Positions 7,612-18,415 of a stretch of 58,175 bases of DNA are shown piece by piece. Under the pieces are notes generated by a model, which saw only the letters and a list, made by a program, of their open reading frames with translations, did no database searches and had not been told where the DNA came from. Made by a program: the position numbers and the translations under genes. The stretch is from CAZBDU01 sp964490725 (GTDB lineage: Bacteria; Spirochaetota; Spirochaetia; SZUA-6; DRHE01), in assembly GCA_964490725.1 (NCBI GenBank), contig CAZBDU010000027.1, positions 1 to 58,175 of the forward strand. The letters are read 5' to 3'. How positions within the stretch are numbered: position 1 is the stretch's first letter; each line of letters opens with the position of its first letter.

Positions 7612-7646
7612 GGCCGTTTCCCTTCGGGGAAACGGCCTCTTTTTTT
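7612..7646 (+). terminator. Intrinsic terminator of the ilv attenuator
   Basis: A perfect 11-bp stem, GGCCGTTTCCC (7612-7622) with GGGAAACGGCC (7627-7637), is closed by a TTCG tetraloop inside a C-G pair, the very stable cUUCGg type. TCTTTTTTT follows. It lies between the leader peptide and ilvD, so it controls read-through into the biosynthetic genes. Confidence 0.9.
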
Positions 7647-7720
7647 CCGTGGCGAGGATCGGGCTCGACAGGGACCCGGGCGGCCAGGGGACAGAAATGA
7701 GATTCAGGAGGTATTGGAGC

Positions 7721-9400
7721 GTGAGCGGAAAGCTGAACAGCAGCGCGATGAAGGAAGGCGTCGAACGGGCACCCCATCGCAGCCTTCTGTACGCCCTTGG
7801 CTGGGACCGCCGGGGCATGGACAAGCCGCTGATCGGGGTGGCCAACTCCTTCAGCGAGCTGATTCCGGGGCACATGCACCTGCGCCAGGTGACGGAGAAG
7901 GTCAAGGAGGGCATCTGGTCCTCAGGAGGGGTGGCCGCGGAGTTCGGCACCATCGGGGTCTGCGACGGCCTGGCCATGGGCCATCCGGGCATGCGCTTCT
8001 CGCTGCCCAGCCGCGAGCTGATCAGCGACTCCGTGGAGCTGGTGGCCCGCGCACACGCCCTGGACGGCCTGGTGCTGGTAACCAACTGCGACAAGATCGT
8101 GCCGGGCATGCTCATGGCGGCTGCGCGGGTGAACATACCGGCGGTGATCGTCTCAGGAGGGCCCATGCTGGCCGGCCGCGCCGCCGACCGCAAGGTGGGC
8201 CTGGACTCGGTGTTCGAGGCCGTGGGCAGGCACTCCGCAGGGCTGATCAGCGACCAGGAGCTGGAGGACCTGGAATGCCGGGCCTGCCCGGGTGCCGGTT
8301 CCTGCGCCGGGCTGTTCACCGCCAACACCATGAACTGCCTCTCCGAGGCTCTGGGCCTGGCCCTGCCCGGCAACGGAACCATCCCGGCCGCCTACTCGGC
8401 GCGCCTCTCGCTGGCCCGGCTGGCCGGGCAGAAGGCGGTGGAGGCGGTGAAGGCGGCGCTGAAGCCCCGGAACATCCTCACCCGGGAAGCATTTCTGAAT
8501 GCCGTGGCCCTGGACATGGCCCTGGGGGGCTCCACCAACACGGCTCTGCACCTGCCGGCCATCGCCCACGCTGCAGGGGTGAGCCTGAGCCTGGACGACT
8601 TCGACCGGATCAGCGAGTCGGTGCCGCACCTGTGCTCCCTGGCGCCCTCGGGTCCCTACTTCATGGAGGACCTCTACTCCGCCGGCGGCGTCATGACCGT
8701 GCTCAAGGTCCTGGAAGGGCTGAAGGCGGTGAACGGGGCGGCGATGACCGTCACCGGAAGGACGCTGGCGGACTCCTACCGCGACGCCCTCGAGCCGGAC
8801 GGCACCTACGTGGCGCGCCCGGAGGCGCCCTACCACGCCTCTGGCGGGCTGGCGGTGCTGAAGGGCACCCTGGCGCCCGGGGGCGCCATCGTCAAGAAGG
8901 CGGCGGTGGACCAGGCGATGCTGGTCCACGAAGGTCCGGCCAGGGTCTTCGACTCCGAGGAGGAAGCGCAGAAAGCCATTCTCTCCCGCGGTATCCGCCC
9001 GGGTGAGGTGGTGGTGATCCGCTACGAGGGCCCCAAGGGAGGACCGGGCATGAAGGAGATGCTGGCCCCGACCTCGGCAATAGCGGGGATCGGGCTGGAC
9101 CGTGAGGTGGCTCTTCTCACCGACGGGCGCTTTTCAGGCGCTACCCGGGGGGCCGCCATCGGGCACATCACCCCCGAAGCGGCCGCGGGCGGCCCGATCG
9201 GCCTGGTTCGGGAAGGGGACCGGGTCCGCATCGACATCCCCGCCAAGCGGCTGGACCTGCTGGTCCCGGAGGAGGAGCTGGACCGGCGCCGGCGGGAGTT
9301 CGTTCCGCTCAAGAAGGCGACCGGGAGCGAGGTGCTGGACGGCTACGCCCGGACGGTGAGCTCGGCGGCCACCGGCGCCGTGCGCGATCTGCCGGTGTGA
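7721..9400 (+). CDS. ilvD: Dihydroxy-acid dehydratase
   Basis: IlvD converts 2,3-dihydroxy-isovalerate and its methylvalerate analogue to the 2-keto acids, the third shared step of Val and Ile synthesis. The 559-residue product has the iron-sulfur cysteines in GVCDGLAMGHPGM, TNCDKIVPGM and CPGAGSCAGLFTANTMNC, and the family motifs GGSTNTALHLPA and TDGRFSGATRG. The start is GTG 7721 with AGGAGG at 7706-7711. It gives the usual N-terminus SGKLNSSAMKEGVERAPHRS. A GTG at 7649 would extend the protein by 24 residues, but it lies directly on the terminator T-run and has no ribosome site. First structural gene of the attenuated operon. Confidence 0.95.
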   Translation: MSGKLNSSAMKEGVERAPHRSLLYALGWDRRGMDKPLIGVANSFSELIPGHMHLRQVTEKVKEGIWSSGGVAAEFGTIGVCDGLAMGHPGMRFSLPSRELISDSVELVARAHALDGLVLVTNCDKIVPGMLMAAARVNIPAVIVSGGPMLAGRAADRKVGLDSVFEAVGRHSAGLISDQELEDLECRACPGAGSCAGLFTANTMNCLSEALGLALPGNGTIPAAYSARLSLARLAGQKAVEAVKAALKPRNILTREAFLNAVALDMALGGSTNTALHLPAIAHAAGVSLSLDDFDRISESVPHLCSLAPSGPYFMEDLYSAGGVMTVLKVLEGLKAVNGAAMTVTGRTLADSYRDALEPDGTYVARPEAPYHASGGLAVLKGTLAPGGAIVKKAAVDQAMLVHEGPARVFDSEEEAQKAILSRGIRPGEVVVIRYEGPKGGPGMKEMLAPTSAIAGIGLDREVALLTDGRFSGATRGAAIGHITPEAAAGGPIGLVREGDRVRIDIPAKRLDLLVPEEELDRRRREFVPLKKATGSEVLDGYARTVSSAATGAVRDLPV

Positions 9401-9407
9401 GGGGACC

Positions 9408-11135
<1,728 letters not shown>

Positions 11136-11139
11136 AGCC

Positions 11140-11682
11140 ATGATGCACGTGCTGTCCATGCTGGTGGAGAACCACCAGGGAGTGCTCTCCCGCATCGCCG
11201 GCCTGTTCTCCGGCCGGGGCTACAACCTGGAGAGCATCACCGCCGGGGTGACCACGGATCCCCAGGTGACCCGCATCACCCTGGTCTGCGGCGGCGACGA
11301 CAACGTCTTCGCCCAGATCAAGAAGCAGCTCCACAAGCTGATCGACGTCATCAAGGTCACCGACCTCACCGAAACGGCGGCGCTGCACAGGGAGCTGGCG
11401 CTCATCAAGGTGCGTGCCAGGCCAACGCAGCGGGGGGAGGTGTTCCAGGTGGCGGACGTGTTCCGCGCCAGGGTGCTGGACGTGGGCATCGACTCCATGG
11501 TGCTGGAGGTGACCGGCTCTCCGGAGAAGATCGACGCCTTCGCCTGCATCCTCCAGCCCTACACGGTGCTGGAGATCGCCAGAAGCGGGCTGATCTCGGT
11601 GGAGCGAGGCAGGAAACAGGGCAACGGCAGGAGCCCGGCGGGCAGGAGCCCGGCGGGCAAGAGAAGAAAGAAAGGAAGTTGA
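11140..11682 (+). CDS. ilvN: Acetolactate synthase, small regulatory subunit
   Basis: The 180-residue product has an N-terminal ACT domain (VLSMLVENHQGVLSRIAGLF, GYNLESITAG) and a C-terminal ALS_ss_C domain (VFRARVLDVGIDSMVLEVTG). It activates IlvB and gives valine feedback control. The last 20 residues are a basic tail. They include an in-frame 15-bp tandem duplication (11626-11640 and 11641-11655) that encodes a doubled GRSPA unit, probably from replication slippage. ATG ATG at 11140/11143 offers two possible starts. The gene ends 2 bases before leuA. Confidence 0.92.
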   Translation: MMHVLSMLVENHQGVLSRIAGLFSGRGYNLESITAGVTTDPQVTRITLVCGGDDNVFAQIKKQLHKLIDVIKVTDLTETAALHRELALIKVRARPTQRGEVFQVADVFRARVLDVGIDSMVLEVTGSPEKIDAFACILQPYTVLEIARSGLISVERGRKQGNGRSPAGRSPAGKRRKKGS

Positions 11683-11684
11683 CT

Positions 11685-13241
11685 ATGGAACGGATCGTCA
11701 TTTTCGACACCACCCTGAGGGACGGCGAACAGTCCCCCGGGGCTTCCATGAGCGTGGAGGAGAAATACGAGGTGGCGGTGCAGCTGGCCCGCCTGGGGGT
11801 GGACGTCATCGAGGCGGGGTTCCCCGTCTCCTCCCCCCATCAGTTCGAGGGCTGCCGCCTGATCGCCGACAAGGTGAAGGGCGTGGAGATCGCCGCCCTG
11901 GCCCGGGCGGTGGAGAAGGACCTCCAGGCGGCCTACGAGTCGGTCAAGACCGCCGAGCGGCCGCGGATCCACACCTTCATCGCCAGCTCGCCCATCCACA
12001 TGCAGCACAAGCTCAAGAAGGAGCCCGACCAGGTGATCGAGATGGCCCGGGCGGCGGTCCGCTACGCCCGGGACCGCGTGCCCAGCGTGGAGTTCTCCCC
12101 CGAGGACGCCACCCGCAGCGAGATGGATTTCCTCTGCCGGCTGGTCGAGGAGGCGATTGCCGCCGGGGCCACCACGGTCAACATTCCCGACACGGTGGGC
12201 TACGCAACCCCGGAGGAGTTCGCCGGCTTCATCCGGACCCTCATGGAGCGGGTACCCAACATGCACAAGGCCATCCTGTCGGTGCACTGCCACAACGACC
12301 TGGGGCTGGCCGTGGCCAACTCGGTGCTGGCCGTGCAGAACGGGGCGCGCCAGGTGGAGGTCACGATCAACGGCATCGGCGAGCGCGCGGGCAACGCCTC
12401 GCTGGAGGAGTTCGTCATGGCGCTTTCGGTGCGCAGGGACCTGCTGCCCTACACCACCGGGGTGGAGACCCGCCAGATCTACAAAACCTCCCGGCTGGTC
12501 TCCAGCATCATCGGCTTTCCCATCCCACGCAACAAACCGGTGGTGGGAGAGAACGCCTTCGCCCACGAATCGGGAATCCACCAGGACGGGGTGATCAAGC
12601 ACCGGGCCACCTACGAGATCATGACCCCGGACTCGGTGGGACGCGACGCCAGCACCCTGGTGCTGGGCAGACACTCGGGCATGCACGGCTTTTCCCGGCG
12701 GCTGGAAGAGCTGGGCCTGGTCCTGCCCGAGGAGCACCGCCAGAGCGCCTACGAGCGCTTCCTGGAGATCGCCGACCGCAAGAAGGAGGTCTTCGACGAC
12801 GACCTGTACCTGATCGTCAGGGACGAGCTGGGCGAGCACTTCGACACCTACGTCCTGGACTACTTCAACTTCCAGTCGGGGAACATGGCCGTGCCCACCG
12901 CCACGGTGCGCATCCTCACCGGGGAGCGCACCCTGGAGGAGGCCGCCACAGGGGATGGCCCGGTGGACGCGGTGTTCAACGCCATCGACCGCGCCGTGGG
13001 CCTCAGCACCTCCCTGGAGGAGTACCACGTGCAGGCCGTCACCCCCGGCCGCAAGGCCATGGGGGAGGTCTCGGTGGTGGTGGAGGTGGAGGGCAAGCGC
13101 TGGGTGGGCCGGGCGGCCTCGACGGACATCCTGGAGGCCAGCGCCATGGCCTACATGAACGCCCTGAACCGCTACAAGGCCGCCGCCGCGGTGGCCGCAG
13201 GGAGCGCTGCGGGCGGTGGGTCCTCCGGGGCGGCGAAGTAG
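11685..13241 (+). CDS. leuA: 2-isopropylmalate synthase
   Basis: LeuA condenses 2-ketoisovalerate with acetyl-CoA, the first committed step to leucine. The 518-residue protein has the HMGL-like TIM-barrel start FDTTLRDGEQSPGASM, the metal-binding SVHCHNDLGLAVAN and the GERAGNASLEE motif. It also has HESGIHQDG and a C-terminal LeuA regulatory domain with GKRWVGRAAS for leucine feedback. The start is ATG 11685 with AAAGGAAG six bases upstream. A TTG at 11679 is possible but overlaps the ilvN stop. Length and domains are complete. Confidence 0.93.
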   Translation: MERIVIFDTTLRDGEQSPGASMSVEEKYEVAVQLARLGVDVIEAGFPVSSPHQFEGCRLIADKVKGVEIAALARAVEKDLQAAYESVKTAERPRIHTFIASSPIHMQHKLKKEPDQVIEMARAAVRYARDRVPSVEFSPEDATRSEMDFLCRLVEEAIAAGATTVNIPDTVGYATPEEFAGFIRTLMERVPNMHKAILSVHCHNDLGLAVANSVLAVQNGARQVEVTINGIGERAGNASLEEFVMALSVRRDLLPYTTGVETRQIYKTSRLVSSIIGFPIPRNKPVVGENAFAHESGIHQDGVIKHRATYEIMTPDSVGRDASTLVLGRHSGMHGFSRRLEELGLVLPEEHRQSAYERFLEIADRKKEVFDDDLYLIVRDELGEHFDTYVLDYFNFQSGNMAVPTATVRILTGERTLEEAATGDGPVDAVFNAIDRAVGLSTSLEEYHVQAVTPGRKAMGEVSVVVEVEGKRWVGRAASTDILEASAMAYMNALNRYKAAAAVAAGSAAGGGSSGAAK

Positions 13242-13252
13242 GAGGCCGGCAG

Positions 13253-14836
13253 ATGGGCCGCATCATCGTCTACGACACCACCCTGCGCGACGGGATGCAG
13301 GGCACCGGCATCAACTACACCCTGGAGGACAAGCTGCAGATAGCGCTGCAACTCGACGAGTTCAGGATCGACTACATCGAGGGGGGGTTCCCCCTGTCCA
13401 ACAAGAAGGAGAGCGAGTTCTTCAGCCAGATCCGCAAGGAGAGACTGAAACACGCCCGCATCGTGGCCTTCGGCTCCACGCGCCGCCCCGGCCAGCCGGC
13501 GGAGCAGGACTCTCATCTGCGGGCGCTGCTGGCGGCGGAGACCGAGGCGGTCATGGTGGTGGGCAAGACCTGGACCGAGCACGTGACGCGGGTGATCCAC
13601 ACCTCCCTGGAGGAGAACCTGCGCATGATCCACGACTCCATCGCCTTTCTGCGCCGCTCGGGCCGCCAGGTGTTCTTCGATCTGGAGCACTTCTTCGACG
13701 GCTACAAGCACGATCCCGCCTACGCGCTGCGGGTGCTGCAGGCCGGCGCGGACGCCGGCGCGGAGACCCTGGTGCTCTGCGACACCAACGGCGGCACCCT
13801 GCCCGCAGAGGTCGCGCGGATCGTCGGCGAGCTGCCCCGGGACCGGCTCCCGCCGTTGGGGGGCCACTTCCACGACGACTCGGGTACGGCGGTGGCCAAC
13901 TCCCTGGCAGCCGTCGATGCCGGAGCGGTCCACGTCCAGGGAACGATCAACGGCTGGGGCGAGCGCTGCGGCAACGCCAACCTGTGCGTGGTGGTCCCCA
14001 ACCTCTGTCTGAAGACGGAAGGCACCGTCTCCTCCTGCCAGAACCTCCAGCACCTCACCTCCCTGTCGCGCTTCGTCGCGGAGAAAGCCAACATCATCCC
14101 CGACAAGCGCCAGCCCTACGTGGGGGAGGCGGCCTTCAGCCACAAGGCGGGTCAGCACGCGGACGTGATCTCCAAAGCCCCGCAGCTGATGGAGCACATC
14201 CCCGGCAAGCTGGTGGGAAACGAGCGCCGGCTCCTGCTGAGCGAGCTGGCGGGCAAGTCCACGGTGGTCAAGAAGATGGCCAAGTACGGCAGCTTCGACA
14301 AGAGCTCCCAGGAGGTCCAGGATCTCACCGGCGAGCTGAAGAGCCTGGAGGAGCAGGGATACGAGTACGAGGCCGCCGAGGCTTCCTTCGACCTCATCAT
14401 CCGGCGCGCCCTGGGGCGCTACACTCCGTTCATGGAGCTGCGCAACTACCATCTGGAGTCCTTCAAGGCTGCGGATTCCCCCGCCAAGACGGTGGGACGG
14501 ATCTTCGTGGGTGCGCCGGGCGGCAAGGAGGTGATGGGCGCGGCGGTGGGGCTGGGCCCGGTGGAGACCCTGGACCTGGCGCTGCGCGACGCCATCGAGC
14601 CCACCCACCCCTTCCTGGCCAGGGTGAAGCTCACGGACTTCGCGGTGCGGGTGCTGAACCCGGAGCGCGCCGCCGCGGCTCGCGTACGGGTGTTCATCAC
14701 CTCCTCCGACGGACAGCGGACCTGGAGCACCGTCGGGGTGTCGGAGAACATCGTGGAGGCCTCCTGGCAGGCGCTCATCGACGCCTACGAGTACTACTAC
14801 AACAACTACGTTGTAGAGCAGAACGGCGCCGGCTGA
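13253..14836 (+). CDS. cimA: (R)-citramalate synthase
   Basis: CimA condenses pyruvate with acetyl-CoA to citramalate, the threonine-independent route to 2-ketobutyrate and isoleucine. The 527-residue protein is a LeuA paralogue of the CimA type: YDTTLRDGMQGTGINYTLED, YIEGGFPLSNKKESEFF, GGHFHDDSGTAVANSLAAV (metal-binding His-x-His) and NGWGERCGNANLC, with a C-terminal regulatory domain. The GMQGTG signature and the FPLSNKKE motif separate it from LeuA and homocitrate synthase. The ribosome site AGGAGG overlaps the leuA stop. It is the last gene of the operon. ilvC, ilvE and leuBCD are not in this window and must lie elsewhere. Confidence 0.88.
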   Translation: MGRIIVYDTTLRDGMQGTGINYTLEDKLQIALQLDEFRIDYIEGGFPLSNKKESEFFSQIRKERLKHARIVAFGSTRRPGQPAEQDSHLRALLAAETEAVMVVGKTWTEHVTRVIHTSLEENLRMIHDSIAFLRRSGRQVFFDLEHFFDGYKHDPAYALRVLQAGADAGAETLVLCDTNGGTLPAEVARIVGELPRDRLPPLGGHFHDDSGTAVANSLAAVDAGAVHVQGTINGWGERCGNANLCVVVPNLCLKTEGTVSSCQNLQHLTSLSRFVAEKANIIPDKRQPYVGEAAFSHKAGQHADVISKAPQLMEHIPGKLVGNERRLLLSELAGKSTVVKKMAKYGSFDKSSQEVQDLTGELKSLEEQGYEYEAAEASFDLIIRRALGRYTPFMELRNYHLESFKAADSPAKTVGRIFVGAPGGKEVMGAAVGLGPVETLDLALRDAIEPTHPFLARVKLTDFAVRVLNPERAAAARVRVFITSSDGQRTWSTVGVSENIVEASWQALIDAYEYYYNNYVVEQNGAG

Positions 14837-14896
14837 GCCGGGGGAGTCGGGGCGAGGTGGCAGAGAAACTCTATTCATCAATCCGGCAAAGCATAC

Positions 14897-14902
14897 TATA
14901 AT
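14897..14902 (+). promoter_or_regulatory. -10 box (TATAAT) of the MASE3 kinase gene, possible leaderless start
   Basis: A consensus TATAAT ends six bases before GTG 14909, so the predicted transcript begins at or on the start codon. No Shine-Dalgarno site is present in between. The -35 region (around 14874, TTCATC) is weak. Confidence 0.5.
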
Positions 14903-14908
14903 CAGCCC

Positions 14909-16453
14909 GTGACGGAATCCGTGTCCTCGAGGCTGCGGCCCCTTCTTCTCCCCGGCCTGGCGGCCCTGGCGGTGGCGGCCGGCCTGGTGGTGTCCACCTG
15001 GCACAGTTATCTCCTGTTCCACAGCCTGGCCGAGATCTTCAGCGTCGTGATCGCCTGCGGCGTGTTCATGACCGCCTGGAGCTTCCGGGACTATCCGGAA
15101 AGCCGCGTCTTCGTCTATCTGGGGATCGCCTACCTGTTCATGGCGATAATCGATCTGTTTCACACCCTGTCCTACAGCGGCACGGGGGTCTTCCCCGGGA
15201 ACGTGGACTTCGCCACCAGGCTGTGGATCGCCGCACGCTACGTCCAGGCGCTGGGCCTGCTGCTCTTCGGGCTGACCCTGGGGGGCCGGCCGGTTCTGCC
15301 CTACCCGCCGGTGTTCGCCGGGTTCGCGATTCTGACGGTCGGCCTGCTCCTGTCCGTCCTGGTGTGGGACGTCTTCCCGGTCTGCTTTGTCCCGGGACGG
15401 GGGCTGACCCCCTTCAAACGGATCAGCGAGTACGCCCTGTCGGCGGTGTTCGCCGTCACCCTGGTGCTGGTGGGGCGAGGCGGCGGGAGCCTGGACCGGC
15501 GGGTGCGGCGCCTGCTGGCCGGCTCGATCGCCCTCACCATCCTCAGCGAGCTGGCCTTCACGCTTTACAGCTCTCCGGAAGGGGCGTTCAATCTGATCGG
15601 CCACCTGTTCAAGATCGCCGCCTTCTACCTGGCCTACCGCGCCCTGATCGCCGAGCAGCTGCACAGGCGCATCGAGACGATCCACCAGCTGGAGGAGACG
15701 CGGCGCTCCCTGCTGGCCAGCGAGGCGGCCCTGCGCGAGGCCAACGCCTCCAAGGACAAGTTTTTTTCGATCATCGCTCACGACATGCGCAACCCTCTGG
15801 CGGGGCTGCAGACCGTTTCCGAGGTCCTGGCTACACGCTACGAGGAGCTTTCCGAGGCGGAGCGGAAGAGGTGCGGCGCCCTGCTGCACGAGGGCTCCCG
15901 GCAGGCCATGAGCCTGATGGAGAGCCTCCTGCAGTGGGCCCGCAGCCAGACGGGCCGCCTGGTGTCCAGGCCGCGCCGGTTCTACCTGGACAGCGCCCTG
16001 GAGGAGGAATTGACGCTGGCGGAGCAGGCGGCGCGGCGCAAGAGCATCTCCTTCTCTCTGTCGGTTCCCCGGGGGGTCAAGGTCCTGGCCGACCCGGAGA
16101 TGGTGTCCACGGTGGTGCGCAACCTCCTGTCCAACTCGGTGAAGTTCACACGGCACGGCGGGAAGGTGACGCTTCAGGCGCTGCCCAACGGGGAGAGCGT
16201 CGAGGTGTCGGTGTCCGACACGGGGATGGGGATGAGCAGAGAGGAGCTGGGAAAGCTCTTCCGCATCGATGCCCACCTGTCGAACCGGGGCACCGATGAG
16301 GAGCCGGGAAACGGCCTGGGGCTGATCGTGTGCCGGGAGTTCGTGGAGAAGAACGGGGGCAGGATCTGGGCGGAGAGCAGCGGCCCCGGCACCGGCGCCA
16401 CTTTCCGGTTCACCCTGCCCCTGGCCGCCGGGCAGGAGAAACCCGCCGGCTGA
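14909..16453 (+). CDS. MASE3-domain sensor histidine kinase
   Basis: The 514-residue protein has an N-terminal membrane sensor of about seven helices (residues 15-245) with the MASE3-like signature LGIAYLFMAIIDLFHTLSYS. A short coiled linker follows. The HisKA domain carries the phospho-accepting His291 in SIIAHDMRNPLAGLQ. The ATPase domain has an N box (NLLSNSVKFTRHGG), a G1 box (DTGMGMS) and a G2 box (GNGLGLIVC). It autophosphorylates in response to an unknown membrane signal. No response regulator is adjacent on this strand, but a receiver domain is fused to the convergent kinase next door. The GTG start is supported by the -10 box spacing and not by a ribosome site. Confidence 0.85.
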   Translation: MTESVSSRLRPLLLPGLAALAVAAGLVVSTWHSYLLFHSLAEIFSVVIACGVFMTAWSFRDYPESRVFVYLGIAYLFMAIIDLFHTLSYSGTGVFPGNVDFATRLWIAARYVQALGLLLFGLTLGGRPVLPYPPVFAGFAILTVGLLLSVLVWDVFPVCFVPGRGLTPFKRISEYALSAVFAVTLVLVGRGGGSLDRRVRRLLAGSIALTILSELAFTLYSSPEGAFNLIGHLFKIAAFYLAYRALIAEQLHRRIETIHQLEETRRSLLASEAALREANASKDKFFSIIAHDMRNPLAGLQTVSEVLATRYEELSEAERKRCGALLHEGSRQAMSLMESLLQWARSQTGRLVSRPRRFYLDSALEEELTLAEQAARRKSISFSLSVPRGVKVLADPEMVSTVVRNLLSNSVKFTRHGGKVTLQALPNGESVEVSVSDTGMGMSREELGKLFRIDAHLSNRGTDEEPGNGLGLIVCREFVEKNGGRIWAESSGPGTGATFRFTLPLAAGQEKPAG

Positions 16454-16495
16454 CCGGGGGGCGCCGCAGCCCCCCGATGCCGGCGGGAGGCCCGT

Positions 16496-18415
16496 TCACC
16501 CGCACGGCCCGGCCAGGCGAATGGCGGCCAGCAGCGCCTCGGTAGGGCCGGCTTTGTGCAGGTACACCTGGGCGCCCGCTGCCAGGATCTTCTCGGCCAC
16601 AGCCGCGTCTTCGTACATCGACAGGCCGATCACCCGCACCGCGGGAAGCTTCGCGCGCAGACGGCGCGTGGCCTCGATGCCGTCCATGCGTGGCATGCCC
16701 ACGTCCATGATCACCACGTCCGGCTGGAGCTCCTGGGCTAACCGCAGGGCCTCCTCACCGTCCCCGGCCTCGCCCACCACCTCCATGTCCGGCTCCCGGG
16801 ACACCAGGATGCTCAAGCCCTGGCGCATCACCTTGTGGTCGTCCGCCAGGAGCACGCGGTAGAGCAGCGCCCGTCCGCCCGCGGAGGGCTCCGCCGCAGG
16901 ACCGCCGCGCCGGCGCCGCCCCGCCGGCGCCCTCTCGCGCGCCCACTCAACCGGCACCTCCAGCACCACCTGGGTGCCCCCTCCGGGCCGGCTGTGAACG
17001 TGAAGCCGCGCCCCCAGCACCGCAGCGCGCTCGCGCATGCTGAAGAGGCCGAACCCGGCACCACCGGGCGCGGGAGATATCTCCTCGGCGGCGAAACCGG
17101 AGCCGCGGTCCTGCACCGCGATCCTGATCCAGCGTCCCGCCCGGTGGATGTGCACGTGGGCCTGCTCCGTGCCCGCGTGCTTGCGGACGTTCAGCAGCAG
17201 CTCCTGGACGCTCCTGTAGAGGAACGAGCGCGCCGACTCGGACCTCACGTCGTAGTCCGCGTCGGCGCGCACCTCCACGGTGAGATTGTAGCGTTCCTTC
17301 AGGTGGTCAGCCAGCCAGCGGATGGCCTCCACGACCCCGATCCTCATGAATGCCGGCGGGCTGAGCTCGTGTGAGAGCCGCCGCGAGGTGGTAACCGCCT
17401 GTCCCAGCAGCGCATCGAGCTGCCCCCGGGCCTGCTCGCGGCTCTCGGGATCTTCATCCGCCAGAAGCCCGATCTGGAATTTCGCCCCCACCAGAAGCTG
17501 CTGCAGATCGTCATGGATGACGGAGGCGATCCTGCGCCGCTCCCGCTCCTCCGCCTCGGTGAGCTGGGCGGCCAGCGCCTGGAGCTGGCGGGCGCGCTCC
17601 TCGGCCAGGCGGCTGCGGAACGCCAGCTCCTCCTCGTATCCCCGAATCTCGCTGAGGTCGATGCCGATCCCCACCTGGGAGCCGTCGGACAGGCGCACGT
17701 TGGTCCAGCGGCTCTCCAGCGTCTTTCCGCTGCGGGTGGTCACCATGAAGGTGCGCCATTCCGGGCGAGCCTCCTGCATGAACTCCCACACCTGCCGCCG
17801 GTACTCCGCGTCGGGGTAGCAGACCTGCATCACGTCCAGCCGCGGCAGCTCCTCCCGCGACCAGCCCACCAGGCGCTCGAACTCCCGGTTGCAGAGCACG
17901 AAGGAGCCGTCGCGGTCGTAGAAGGCCAGCATCACCGGGATGTTGTCGATCACCGCCTGGAGCACCTCGGTGCGTCTTCTCAGGACCTCCTGGGCCCCGA
18001 TACGCTCCTCGGCCTCCCGCTCCAGCCCGCGGACCGTCTCGGAGAGCTCCGCGGTCCGCCGTTCCACCAGCGCCGCCAGCGGCCGGCGGTCCTCCACCGC
18101 AGCGCTGAGCTCTTCGGCGACCACGTTGATGCCGATGATGCCTCCCTCCCGGTCCCGCAGGGGGCGCCAGTGCTCCAGCCAGAAGCGCTTCACCCCCGGC
18201 CGGGCCGCGGTTTCACCGAACAGCTCCACGTTCAACGCCGGGCTGCCGGTCTCCAGCACCTCGCGCAGCCGGGGCTCCGCCTGGTCCGCCACATCCGGCA
18301 CGACCTCCCGCACCGTCTTGCCGATGTGCTCCTCCGGCGGCAGGCCGTTCATCTCCGCCATGCGGGCGTTCACCCGCCGGTAGCGCAGCTCCCGGTCCAG
18401 CACGCAAAGCCCCAC
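16496..18415 (-). CDS. PAS-PAS histidine kinase (NarX/HisKA_3 type) fused to a receiver domain
   Basis: The 639-residue frame has two PAS domains (about residues 1-115 and 150-265) and a coiled coil. A HisKA_3 domain follows with His in RRIASVIHDDLQQLLVGAKF, then an HATPase_c domain (NVRKHAG, DRGSGF, GGAGFGLFSMRERA). The C-terminal receiver has LLADDHKVMRQGL and the phospho-Asp in VVIMDVGMPRMDG, but there is no DNA-binding domain after it. Output is therefore probably phosphotransfer or protein binding. GTG 18415 is the first usual start codon in frame, yet the frame is open and PAS-like to 18505 (EIEAVYATAP lies upstream). The true protein is longer: it may begin at ATG 18512 if one base has been gained near 18498, or at a CTG codon. 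The 3' end converges on the MASE3 kinase gene. Confidence 0.82.
   Translation of the reverse strand: MGLCVLDRELRYRRVNARMAEMNGLPPEEHIGKTVREVVPDVADQAEPRLREVLETGSPALNVELFGETAARPGVKRFWLEHWRPLRDREGGIIGINVVAEELSAAVEDRRPLAALVERRTAELSETVRGLEREAEERIGAQEVLRRRTEVLQAVIDNIPVMLAFYDRDGSFVLCNREFERLVGWSREELPRLDVMQVCYPDAEYRRQVWEFMQEARPEWRTFMVTTRSGKTLESRWTNVRLSDGSQVGIGIDLSEIRGYEEELAFRSRLAEERARQLQALAAQLTEAEERERRRIASVIHDDLQQLLVGAKFQIGLLADEDPESREQARGQLDALLGQAVTTSRRLSHELSPPAFMRIGVVEAIRWLADHLKERYNLTVEVRADADYDVRSESARSFLYRSVQELLLNVRKHAGTEQAHVHIHRAGRWIRIAVQDRGSGFAAEEISPAPGGAGFGLFSMRERAAVLGARLHVHSRPGGGTQVVLEVPVEWARERAPAGRRRRGGPAAEPSAGGRALLYRVLLADDHKVMRQGLSILVSREPDMEVVGEAGDGEEALRLAQELQPDVVIMDVGMPRMDGIEATRRLRAKLPAVRVIGLSMYEDAAVAEKILAAGAQVYLHKAGPTEALLAAIRLAGPCG

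Noticed and set aside
7649..7720. Upstream GTG at 7649 as start of ilvD
   Set aside because: It directly follows the attenuator T-run, has no ribosome site, and adds 24 residues not typical of the family.
13172..16276. Very long minus-strand frame opposite cimA and the MASE3 kinase
   Set aside because: It is antisense to two clear genes, with composition typical of a high-GC shadow frame.
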